Of a DNA stretch of 64,000 nt, positions 54,568-64,000 are shown one piece after another; the stretch's first letter is position 1, and every line of letters begins with the position of its first letter. Where the stretch lies: the NCBI GenBank assembly GCA_026168455.1, contig CM047431.1, positions 22,633,365 through 22,697,364 of the forward strand, given 5' to 3'. The stretch comes from Theocolax elegans. Taxonomy: Eukaryota > Arthropoda > Insecta > Hymenoptera > Cerocephalidae. The notes below the pieces were generated by a model. The model was not told the DNA's origin, did no database searches, and saw nothing but the letters and a program-made list of their open reading frames with translations. Made by a program: the position numbers and the translations under genes.

Positions 54568-56099
54568 TAATTATTTTTAATAATTAAAATTAACCATTGG
54601 GCCGCGTTGTCCAATACCGCGCACACAATTAATTTATGTTGTCGCGAACTGCGGGCTGTCGTCAGGAACACGAATTCACTGGGACGAACGGTCGGGACGA
54701 TTCGGGCGATCCTTCTTGCCTCGACACAATTTAATTAATTTATAGATGTCGGCAGAGCGGGAAGAAATAATAATAACACAGAATTAAACATAAAATGAAT
54801 AAAACATTTATTAAATTGTATTATTAACAAAAGGCCATCCGGGCCGTGTGCCGCGACAATATTAATTTCGCGCGGACGGAAGTATCAGGAGTCAACCGGA
54901 TCGAGTTACTCGCCTGCGGTTGACTGTATCACGATCTCCGCTATTCGGGTACCGACGTACCTGAATACACTCCCGAGCTAACACACTATCAAACACTCGG
55001 GAAAGGGGGGAGGAACACGCGGTAATATAAATGCACTTACCGGGATTCGCCCTGTGGATGGCCCAGCCGACTCTTGTCCCTGTGACCTCCTCGGCAACGG
55101 AGGACCGACGAAGGCTGCGGTGGTGAGAAAGCGGCCCAATGTCGCGGCGAGTGTTTCGCGAACCACGTCCACACTCACACACTTTCTCGTTCTTGTTGAC
55201 ACACCATGGGTCACTGACGGCTCACTCGCGAGGACGATCCGGGTTGATGTCCGATGGCTTATTTTGTGCCTCACGCGCCTTATTAGCCATAAACGATAAT
55301 CGCTCGGCACCGGATAGATTTTATCTGCCTCGAGTGGCGGATTGGAACGTACTGAATTAGGCAATCGCCTAATTTCCCGAAAAAGGGATGAGAGTGGAAA
55401 CACACACACAAACACACACACTCTCGCGCTCTCATCCCTACATACTATTGCGCGCGTAATTGTACATTTGATTTCAGTAAACAAATGTCGTCGGTTGGCC
55501 TTGACATACCAAAGACTCCGACGACTTAAATTTAAAATGAGTGTAAGTACTTTATCTTCCGCGAATAGTTGTGTGACGATTTCCGTCACATACTATAGCG
55601 TCCGTAGTAATGGTTTTGCTTAATTAGAAGGGAAGTCGTCTACACGAAGTAACCCTTTGATAAAACTCAGGAGAAAGATGTCGCCGGTAAGGTACCGACC
55701 TTTTACGGCCCATTCCGTCAGTGGTAGGACATACGAAACATTGTAGGTATCACGGGGCGATGTATGCGCGCGTGCGCGTGTGTGTGTGTGTGCTTTTTTC
55801 TGAGGAGGCGGTAAGAATGCTCTTTATGCACGGAGTGTGGGTCATGGTCAGCGTGACCCATACCCACTAAAAAACCACCCTGCTATTGGTTTTGGCAGGG
55901 CTCCTACTCCGACTGATCTTCCATCCTCGGAAACCGCCGTAAGGCATTACTTCGAGAGGAGCAGTCATGCCACGTTTGGCCCTTCGTGATCGGCAATAAT
56001 ATCACTGTCTCGTGCATGTGGGGCGGCTACTAATGTCGCCCCTTGTACGCTCTTCTTCTTTTCTGATATGGTTCAGCCGCCCCACAATGGATGCTGCTA
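54568..56099. other. Unassigned stretch; possible LTR remains and microsatellites
   Basis: GC-rich sequence with an antisense polyadenylation-like block (complement of 54787-54830 includes AATAAATGTTTTATTC), suggesting a minus-strand LTR whose limits I cannot set. A CA run at 55400-55420 sits in an 11-bp hairpin (AGGGATGAGAG / CTCTCATCCCT). A GT run lies at 55761-55792. Confidence 0.35.
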
Positions 56100-56102
56100 A
56101 GG

Positions 56103-57306
56103 TCACTTTGGCATCCCAACCTTCTTGCGAACCTGTAGGTGTTTCTTGAATGTTAGCCGCGCATCCAAGATGACTCCTAGGTATTTCACCGTGTCCGCCG
56201 ATCTTATATGTTTACCATTTACAATAAAGGTGGCGTACCTCCTTTGCTTCGTTCTGGAGATAAGTACAGCCTCAGTATTTTCGGCCACCAGACACAGCCC
56301 ATTTGTGCTCAACCACGCAGCCACCACCGCGATAGAGACATCTCCGAGATATTCTATCTCATCGATGCTCCTTGCGACGACGACCAAAGCCACATCGTCC
56401 GCAAAAGCCACCATCAACACTCCCTCTGGAAGCTGCTGCCTAAGCAGTCCATCGTAAATGACTTTCCAAAGAAAACGTTTCAAGACCGAACCCTGCGGCA
56501 CGCCTCCGGTTATAAGAGTGCGCACCATCCTCGGTGTCATAGAGGAGGATCCGTTCTGTGAGGTAGCTCGAGATGACTTTGCGTAGGTAGAGCGGCACTT
56601 TTAATTGTTCCAAGGACAACATAATGTTGTCCCACCAAGCCGAGTTGAAGGCATTGCGGATATCCAGTGCGATGATAGCACACATGCGCCTAAAATTCCT
56701 AGTACCACCGATGGCATTGGTGGCCAGCTCAACAACTCGACTTATAGCGTCAATAGTTGAGCGACCTTTCCAAAAACCGAACTAATTGTCTGACAGATCG
56801 CCTGCTTATGCAATGACTGCTTGTAGCCTGGCACAAATGACCCGCTTGAATAGCTTCCCAGCTATATCCAACAAACAGAGTGGCCGGTACGAGGAAGGGT
56901 TCTCCGGTAGTTGGCTCCCCTTTGGGAGAAGCACCAGCCTCTGTACCTTCCACGGTGCTGGGAAGCATCCTAATTCAAAACATGCACTAAATGTGTCCGC
57001 AAAAATTCGTGGCCCATTCAGCGCAGCGGTCTTAATGGCCAGACCAGATATTCCATCCGGCCCTGGAGCTTTACGGATGGATATTCTCCTTGCAGCCATT
57101 TTCAGCTCGGTTTTGCTAATGTCTGGCGGCACGACTATACTGTCGGCCCCCATTAGGTCTGTCTCGGCTATCCGTTCCTGCTGTTGTAGGAATAGGTGGC
57201 GCACCGCTCTGTCAAGAAAATGTGGACACGATGGCATTGAGGCGCCCCTGGGATTGATCTTATTCGTCACCATTTTGTAGGGCTTACCCCAGGGATCGCG
57301 ATTCAT
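56103..57306 (-). pseudogene. R1-clade reverse transcriptase, partial
   Basis: Three frames in order. 57306-56806 holds KAPGPDGISGLAIKTAA and SSYRPLCLLDIAGKLFKRVI. 56685-56440 holds ALDIRNAFNSAWWDNI (motif A). 56540-56103 holds GGVPQGSVLKRFLWKVIYD (motif B) and MVAFADDVALVVVA (motif C FADD, near 56395), then VKYLGVILDARLTFKKH. Catalytic Asp residues are kept, but frame breaks separate the blocks and the C-terminus is lost. Confidence 0.9.
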
Positions 57307-57312
57307 TTCGCG

Positions 57313-58261
57313 TCAGCACATGCGTTTAGCCGCTTTAATGGCAGCCTTGAGCTCTTTCCGTTTTTCCTCGTAGGCCGCGGTTAGTTCTTGGTACCGCGGC
57401 AGGTTCCGAGCTCTCTGGTGCAGTTGCCGAGTCCGTAGATACTCATGGCGTATTTTTGCGATATTCTCATTCCACCAGTAAATAGGTGGACGGCCATAGG
57501 GGATGGATTTCCCGGCCATGGAGATATTGCAAGCCGCTGTTATGGCACGCGTGAGTTCCTCGGCTCGTTCTACCAGGTGTTCCTTTGACAGCGACTTCTG
57601 CTATGGAGCAGATGAACATTTCTCGGTCGAAGGTAGATGGTACCCATCTCCTGTATTGGAAGCTTTTGTTCGGACCTGCTGCCCTTTCAGTCGTCGATTG
57701 GAGCTGGTACACGAGTGCTTGATGGTCGCTCCCCGTGTAGCGATCACTAACTTTCCAGGTAAACCCTCTCTTCATTAATCTGGGATCGATGAAGGTTAGG
57801 TCTACTATAATTAACCTCCCCGTCTTGGTAAAAGTGGGACTCGTCCCGGTGTTAGCGATCTCCAACTCCAATATAGCAAAGGCCTCGAGGAGTGTACGGC
57901 CACGAGTATTCGTTTCCGCCCAAACATTAAAATCCCCGCCGATGACTATTGGCAATCGGACCTTGCACCGGTAACGATGGCATCAAGGGATCCAAGAAAT
58001 CCGTCGATGTTATCACTGGGTGGGAGGTAGCAACTGTATATTCGCATACCCGCCACCTCCTCCCAGGTAAAATTGGGGAGGGGAGCGGCCATTTTTCCTG
58101 ATATATGGATGTTTCGATTCAATGAGATCCCTGTACTCCTCGCTGACGATAACAATGTCAGCCTTCTCGTCTCTGTCCAACTGTGGCAGCAGATCCTGGG
58201 CCACATCACAGTGGCTTAGGTTGGTTTGTAGCACCCTAACCGTTTCTGTCAGATGCTTCAA
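57313..58261 (-). pseudogene. R1-clade endonuclease (ORF2 N-terminus)
   Basis: MKHLTETVRVLQTNLSHCDVAQDLL opens at 58261. VIVSEEYRDL (Glu) follows, then GGYANIQLLPP, then after a frame break PIVIGGDFNVWAETNTRGR (Asp, Asn) and TGSDHQALVYQL (Ser-Asp-His) near 57740. The APE-type residues are present. A short block at 57519-57313 (YWWNENIAKIRHEYL) is the usual linker towards RT. Confidence 0.88.
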
Positions 58262-58269
58262 CCCTAGGC

Positions 58270-59392
58270 GCGGCTATGTTCTTATCGCCGCGCAATCCAC
58301 TGCATTGTGGCCCTCTTGACCGCACCGGAAACACTGTGATGATCGGTCGACTGCGCTTTTGCAAGCCTTTACAAAGTGACCGACCTCGTGTCATCGGTAA
58401 CGACGCGAGATCGGCTCGCGGAGCCGAACCCTGCAGTTGACCCAACCTATCCGAAGCTTCCCATTCTGTAGCAGCCTTTTTGCTGCTGATGCGGGAAGAA
58501 GAACACTGGTCATCTGAGTGCTTCCATATGACCTTCTAAGCTTTATATTCCCAGAAGTTACCATATTTGGCCCGATCACCACAGAGATTGCCTCTGCCAC
58601 TTCCTCCGTCGTCGTGGCCTCGTCCATGTCCTTTATAGTAATGGACTCTTTGTGGGTCAGCATCTGGATCTCTGCTTACCCACATAATGTGGACGAGACC
58701 GCTGCCTTCAGTTCAGGAGTTCCAACGCCAGGTCTTCCAAGCTCAATGAGCAGATCTTCTCCTCTGTTATGCCGGATGGGAGACTCTTTTTCCCAGTGGC
58801 TTGAGGTTTAGCGCGGCCCGGATTTGCCGAAGGATGTCGGCATAGGCTCGCCCTCCTGACACTTTAATCTTAATGACGTCGGAACGAGCTGGTTTTATAA
58901 CCGCTTTAGGTTTTTTGGACACCTTAGGCAGTCTTCCGACATTCTTGGCTTGCTTCAGCTGCGTATTCTGCTGAGCCTCTTTTTGCCCTTGCGCACTACA
59001 GTAACCCAGTCAGGGACCTTTGACTGGTTCCCACCGGACTTAGGAACAGATGACGAAGCATCTGCTGGCCCATTTTTGTTAGTGGGTTGCTTCGACTCCT
59101 TCTTCCTTTTCTCCGGTGGATGCTGAGGTGGTGAGGGCTTTTCCCTCTCCACCGGCCTCCTTTGACGATTATCAGCGCGGAAGATGGGCGACGTTTGGCA
59201 CATTCCATCCTTACGCGCATCTGCCATTATAATTTTTGACGCTGTCGAGCACAGAGCACTGCTCACTCGCGCGTATTCGTTAAGAGCCCTGCTTGTTGCT
59301 CTCGCCATACTCTTCAGCTCTTTGTGGATGTTGGTTTTATTAAGAATAAACTCCACCAAGTTGTCTGTTTTCTCACGCGGAGAGATGCACAT
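58270..59392 (-). pseudogene. R1-clade ORF1 (gag-like)
   Basis: N-terminal block at 59392-58955, helical and basic (KELKSMARATSRALNEYA, EKPSPPQHPPEKRKKESK). The middle domain (58663-58391) reads LPASAAKRLLQNGKLRIGWVNCRVR. Then come two zinc knuckles near 58395-58300. The first has TGA at its leading Cys (58394-58396 area); the second, CFRCGQEGHNAVDC, is a perfect CX2CX4HX4C. The protein would bind the element RNA. Confidence 0.85.
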
Positions 59393-59736
59393 GTAGCATT
59401 TGATGCTACAGAGGCTGAGTGGTCAACCTCCGCAGCACTTACCATTTTAACGGTGTGAGTTTGGTCCCCCCCAAAATCCGTGTGATCAGCACTGACCACC
59501 GGGCTTTCACCCGATCGGAATCAGTGGCGGGATTTGACAAGACTGCCGTGCCCTTTTGGGGTAGTCTCGTTTTAACCTCACTATCCAGAATTGGTTTAAT
59601 TTCGGAATGCCTTCCCCTATCTGGTTTTGGTTCGCCCCGAATATTTGATTTTTTCGATACCATCCATATCTGGAAAGCAGTCCCCTATTTACCACCTGGG
59701 GAGGCGCCACGATGCGGGACCGGCAGACCCGGCACG

Positions 59737-59803
59737 GGTGTATGTGTGTGTGTGTGTGTGTGCGCACGGCAGAATATTTATGTAATATATATATATATAT
59801 ACT
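59737..59803. repeat. (GT)n and (AT)n microsatellites
   Basis: A GT run at 59740-59762 and an AT run at 59785-59802, separated by about 20 bp. Confidence 0.9.
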
Positions 59804-59858
59804 AGGGGGACTTCGCCCCCCTGCGCGCTTCGCACGCCAACCCCCTATTTTTAATTTC
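59803..59858. repeat. GC hairpins next to the AT microsatellite
   Basis: CTAGGGGGACTTCGCCCCCC is a strong hairpin, followed by GCGCGCTTCGCACGC and AACCCCC. It looks like the structured terminus of a mobile element inserted at an (AT)n. I cannot name the family. Confidence 0.45.
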
Positions 59859-61225
59859 GAAAAAGGTTTTTCGTAATTAATTTATTTAAAATGATGTTTT
59901 AAATTGTATTATTTTTTCACTACCATGGACACCTTAAAAATTAAACAGATTCACACAACACCTTGGAGGTATTGCTATAGTTATCATAATTTATAAATAA
60001 AAGTTTACCAAAATTTAGTGTAATGAAATCAGAATAAAAATAATAAAAAATAGAGACATATTAAATGTTAACTGTAAATTTTAAACTATATGAATTCTTA
60101 TAAAGCTTAAATTTATATTTTAATAATTATACATGTTAATGAAAAATTAACTTACCAAAAATAGTAAAGTACATATACTTACTAAATTGTAGTATTTTAG
60201 TTAACAACTTATTAAAATTTTGGATTATTTTAAACGGTTATAAATAGAACTTCACCTCCTAAACTTAATTTATTTAATGACGAACAATCATCGCCAAAAG
60301 TTCTGTCATTAATATTTTGTACTTTTAGAGTAATAAAACTTTCTTCTTAATTAAATTAATTTTTGTATTAGTTTTAAAGAATTATTTATAAAATTTTAAC
60401 GCTATATAAACAAAAACCTGTTTCTTCCATTTCTCCCGTGATTCGTAATTTGCACCCTCTTTCAAAATTTGCGTTTTAATCCATAATTATATCCAATTTA
60501 TTTTACTATGCAGAGCCCAAATATTTATTTTGATTATTATAAACAAATTCATTTCTTAAATATCCTTCTGTTTCTAATAAATACATACTTGTTTATTTAA
60601 AATATTGTGTTATATAAATATAAATTACCTACACACTTAAATATCCATACAATTTTGAAATATTAATTTAAAAAATATTTAAATTAATTGCTCCTAAATT
60701 AGTAGTTTTTGAAAATCTATTCAAATGTAATTCGTATTTTATATTGCCACTGTTAAAATTTGAATTTTCTTTTGCCTATACTGTTTATAATAGAATTATC
60801 TTATAAATGCAATAATTAATATATTTAATTGTTTATAATAGAATTATCTTAGAAATGCAATAATTAATATATTTAATTTTTAACCCATTGTATATATCAT
60901 ATGGATATTTGGAAAAGTGTATGTTATACTATTGATTAATATTTATTTCATCTTCAAACAATTTTGCATCTGTATTTAAAGCATTACCTTGAATTTTAGA
61001 TCCGTTATTATTATTGAGTATACGTTTAAAAATTTTATGAGTTTTATCAAAAATAAGTAAACAAATACACATTCTTTCAAGTTATGTTCACAACTTTTTT
61101 TTTGCGCACGGAAAAAATACATATATTATGTATTCTTGAAAAAACAATTTTAAAATATATATATTATATAAATATTTCGGCGCACGCACACACACCCACA
61201 TACATACATACATATATATACATAT
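59859..61225. other. AT-rich stretch with a small direct repeat
   Basis: No genes seen. TTGTTTATAATAGAATTATCTTA is repeated at about 60782 and 60831 (both followed by GAAATGCAATAATTAAT-like text), a roughly 50-bp tandem duplication. A CA/TA-rich patch lies at 61185-61228. Confidence 0.5.
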
Positions 61226-61760
61226 ATATGGGCTATTTCACGTCAAGTGGTACGATGAAAATTTTAAATCACTCCAAAATTTGAGAACAGGCTGGAAACA
61301 TCTTCCAGAACATACAAAAAAAATTTAAATGTTCAAAATAATTTACTTAAGAGTTATTAGACCATGAAAAGTGGAAATTTTTCAATTTTTTAGAAAAATT
61401 TCTATTTTTAAAGCCATTTATCTCAAAATCTGTTGATTTTTTTGAAAAAACATTACAAACAACTTTTGTTTAAATTAATCTTTAGAACTTATCTACCCTG
61501 GTTACATTTATTAATTTTAAAATCTCGAAGAGATAGAACACCCGGACATATTGAATATAAAAAAAAGGCTACCACGGCATAATCGATTTTAATCTAACAC
61601 CTCTCAAAAGTTCACGTTTTTCGCGAGCTTTCGAATGGCTTGGGTTAGCTTATTGGCCAAGACCGCCGTTGTAAGTTATGCCTCATAAACCTCATAAAAT
61701 CACTAATTTTCACGTATTTTAGGACATAACTTACACCAAAGGTGTATATATATATATATG
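61226..61760. mobile_element. Foldback-family element, one arm or diverged copy
   Basis: The left end TATATATGGGCTATTTCACG and the following TCAAGTGGTACGATG parallel the ends of the foldbacks at 21611 and 27341. The body shares their style (AAAATTTT.., TTATCTCAAAATCT) but I find no inverted partner arm. A similar TATATATGGGTGGTTCTC start appears at 61752. Confidence 0.5.
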
Positions 61761-62444
61761 GGTGGTTCTCTGTGACATCGAAGATGAAAAAAATAAATAT
61801 TGCTATAACTGTAGGAATATGTTTTAGAGGTATCCAGTAGTTCTCCTGAATTTTTTCAGATTTTTTCTGGGCCATTATTTTAAGTTACAGAGAGTCAAAG
61901 TTGACATTTTAGCACTTTTTTGCATTATATGCTCATTTTCATGAATTTTTAGCTCCCAGGGGATGCATTTTTCACTAAAAACATAACTATGACTTTTTTT
62001 GTGAAATTTTCTGAACTTTTCATTAAAAATAATTTTAAAGTCATAAAAGTATGCTGCCACACTCTTATAAGCCATTCAAACCTTAAATGGTGAAAATCAT
62101 TAATTCTGCTCCGGACTCTGGAAGCCTAATGCTGTCTAAAATATGTCTTTTTGTAGTGAGAAACTGCCTATAAATTTCCAGAGTGGGTTTAAATAATAAT
62201 AGAAATAAGTCCCGAAATAATAATAGAAATGTAAATTTGTCGCCTTATAACGATGAATCTTTTAGCATGATCATTGCAAAAAAATTTATGTACTTACCTT
62301 GGAGTGGTAGAAAAGTATCTCCACTTGTTTCAGTATCCATCTAATCCCATGTAAGCTGCTAAAAATACAAATATTATTATACAATTGTAAAAAATTATTT
62401 TCTAAACTTTATAATGCTGGATTTTCAATTTTACAACCACTTTA

Positions 62445-62677
62445 AGAATTATCATACTAATCTGAAGGATTACTATAAATATATTAATATTATTATTACA
62501 ATAACTAAATATACGTATTTGATAAAAAAAAATATAAACAAACCAGATCTAAGATTATAATGACTAATATGATTACGTGACAGTGACAAATTTGTGAAAT
62601 TCAAACAATGTATTGCTGAATAATAATAATAATCATGTTGATACTTTTATAGTAATCCTTCAGATTAGTATCATAAT
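62445..62677. mobile_element. Small MITE, about 230 bp
   Basis: Terminal inverted repeats of about 30 bp: ATACTAATCTGAAGGATTAC at 62454-62473 and its complement at 62651-62670. The core is AT-rich and non-coding. The right end abuts the candidate LTR at 62678. Confidence 0.75.
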
Positions 62678-62920
62678 TGATGGAGTTGCGATCGGCCCTT
62701 ATATCGAGAACTTCTACCACTCATCGTACCGTTGCGACAGACGGTGTTAGACGAAGGGCTCTCTCTCTCCTCAGCTACCGATCTGAGTTGATCGCTTCGG
62801 CGCATCCGCGAGATATCGATTATATTACTTTGTACTTTTATTATTTTACTATTTTATATTAAATCAAAGTGAAGTGTTTGTGAGGTTTGATTTATTGCTG
62901 CCATCACCTATCCTCCATCA
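62678..62920 (+). repeat. Candidate small LTR (Copia-like) with primer-binding site
   Basis: Starts TGATGGAG and ends CTCCATCA, an 8-bp inverted match. GGTTATCGGCCCA follows, resembling the tRNA-iMet-type primer-binding region of Copia elements. ATG at 63004 opens MSEEEEKAKGSSIPK, the style of a Copia gag start, but the frame ends within 20 codons. The alternative is a host gene 5' UTR. Confidence 0.4.
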
Positions 62921-63003
62921 GGTTATCGGCCCACCACCGCTTCCATTTGCGCGGGGAATTCTGAGAAGGTTCTTTTTTTTGGTAAGAGACGCGAATAGCC
63001 AGG

Positions 63004-63051
63004 ATGTCAGAAGAAGAAGAGAAGGCGAAGGGGAGCAGCATCCCCAAGGGT
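63004..63051 (+). other. Short coding start followed by a donor-like site
   Basis: ATG TCA GAA GAA encodes MSEEEEKAKGSSIPK and is followed by GGGTAGGTGG, which fits a 5' splice site (GTAGGT, from about 63050). Either the first exon of a host gene or a truncated Copia gag. Undecided. Confidence 0.3.
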
Positions 63052-63059
63052 AGGTGGAA

Positions 63060-64000
63060 ATATTAATTAAATGAAGCGAAAATCGATTTGATAGCGACGC
63101 GGTGATTTGTGTTCAAAACGATATCGTTGTGCGATGCAATCTTAGACAGACATATCATGCAATTTCACCGGCCGGTATTCATTTTATTAATTTATTGATT
63201 TATTAATCTATTATAAATCTTGTGTTGATGCGATGAGAAAAGTCTAGATGCGAAAAATTGTGAGTGTGATGCGAAAAAAATGTTTATAAACACGTTTGTC
63301 TTTTGTCCGAAAAATTCGTGGAACAGGACCTTGGAAAGTTCAGAGCGCGGCATTTGTTTGTACCGGGTATTGCATGCGGCGGGAACACGTGAGCGACGAA
63401 GCGGGAATAGCAGAGCAAGAGTGCGTGTGAGAAGGAGAGCTTGGGAACACTCGAGAAAGAGAGAGAAGGGCGAGTACGAAAGAAGCGCGAGTTCGGGCGC
63501 GCGCGAAGTGGGGAAGAGAGCGGAGACGCGTATTTACGTAGTAAGGAAACGAGCAAGACTAGGTGAGCGCGAAGTGGGGCGTTCTCGAGGCAAAGAAGCG
63601 CGAAGTGGGGTAGACGAAAAGCTAGATAGGCAGGATCTTGTACGCTAAATTCAAATCAGCTGTTCTTTCTTTTCCTTTCCTTTCTTTTTCTTATTTGTTG
63701 TACCGCATGCGATACAATATCGGTCCAACAAATGATTAAGCAACTTTAAAAGGATATTAAGTAAAAGTTAACGTTAACAAAGTGATGCGCTTTTTAAAAT
63801 GAGAATTGACATGAGAAGAGTTTCCCCGGGCAGAAGGTTGATCTAGACCTTCTGGAAAACAAATAATTCTCACAACAGAATCCGGATTCACATGTACCGT
63901 GGGTACATAATAAATAATAATTATTTAAGTGTTTTAAATTTGCATTCATCGGCACAGCTGGCCTGCTGATGTGCTGCAGGTGTCGTACGGTCTCGCAGTG
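63060..64000. other. Purine-rich 3' end of the window, no gene assigned
   Basis: GCGCGAAGTGGGG recurs at about 63501, 63567 and 63597. The 122-codon frame at 63280-63648 is low-complexity (Arg, Glu, Ser) and probably not a gene. A pyrimidine tract (TTTCTTTTCCTTTCC) lies at 63668-63690. A perfect hairpin CAGAAGGT...ACCTTCTG lies at 63831-63856. The stretch could be the 5' UTR of a gene beyond the window. Confidence 0.35.

Larger units (their letters stand above)
56100..59480 (-). mobile_element. R1-clade non-LTR retrotransposon, 3'-truncated
   Basis: ORF1 (about 59392-58270), endonuclease and RT follow in order on the minus strand. The copy ends at about 56100, just after the RT core. The R1-type C-terminal Cys/His region and the 3' UTR are absent. 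ORF1 and ORF2 overlap or nearly abut, as is normal in this clade. Confidence 0.87.

Noticed and set aside
63280..63648. 122-codon Arg/Glu-rich frame
   Set aside because: Low complexity over a purine-rich stretch, no domain, and the opposite strand is also open.

Overview
The window reads as eukaryotic, repeat-rich, AT-rich DNA from an arthropod. An insect, possibly an ant or other hymenopteran, is my best guess. The basis is the mix of families: insect-type Ty3/Gypsy elements, R1-clade non-LTR elements, a Tc1-like transposon, a Helitron, a Mutator-like transposase remnant and several long foldback elements. I see no rRNA, tRNA, CRISPR array or prokaryotic operon. I cannot name a species, and no complete host gene is recognisable.

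Region by region. 1-1515 is an antisense end of a Gypsy element (copy A3). 1516-19816 is a Gypsy element (A1) opened by nested insertions. Gypsy element B (5120-17166, 4-bp target duplication ATGC) sits in A1's integrase. B carries a 632-bp foldback in its 5' LTR and an R1-like element (9426-15523, 16-bp target duplication) in its own integrase. A solo LTR (17416-17746) sits in the remainder of A1's integrase. 19817-31310 holds a tandem repeat, two long inverted-repeat elements, a non-LTR 3' end, a Tc1-like transposon with an open 349-codon DD38E transposase, and a decayed Mutator-like gene. 31314-32222 is a 480-bp tandem duplication of a small inverted-repeat element.

32226-41924 is a second A-type Gypsy element (A2) with near-identical LTRs but broken gag and pol. 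It has an extra long ORF in the env position, preceded by a splice-acceptor-like site. About 42.0-50.2 kb is a minus-strand Helitron Rep/helicase gene. It carries a 525-bp tandem duplication, a 1715-bp solo LTR, and a GC-richer, exon-bearing segment near its 3' end that may be captured host DNA. 50.2-52.4 kb holds inverted Helitron pieces and a 108-bp minisatellite. 52.6-59.7 kb carries two related R1-clade copies. 59.8-62.7 kb is AT-rich with foldback and MITE-like ends. From 62678 there is a candidate small LTR or host 5' exon, followed by purine-rich sequence.

How it works together: this is a transposon graveyard whose order of events can be read from nesting (A1, then B, then R1-like and foldback). 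The least damaged coding unit is the Tc1-like transposase. The most unusual pieces are the extra ORF of A2, the shared Asp-Pro-Gly protease motif of the A family, the histone-type stem-loop inside a foldback, and the exon-like ORF inside the Helitron.
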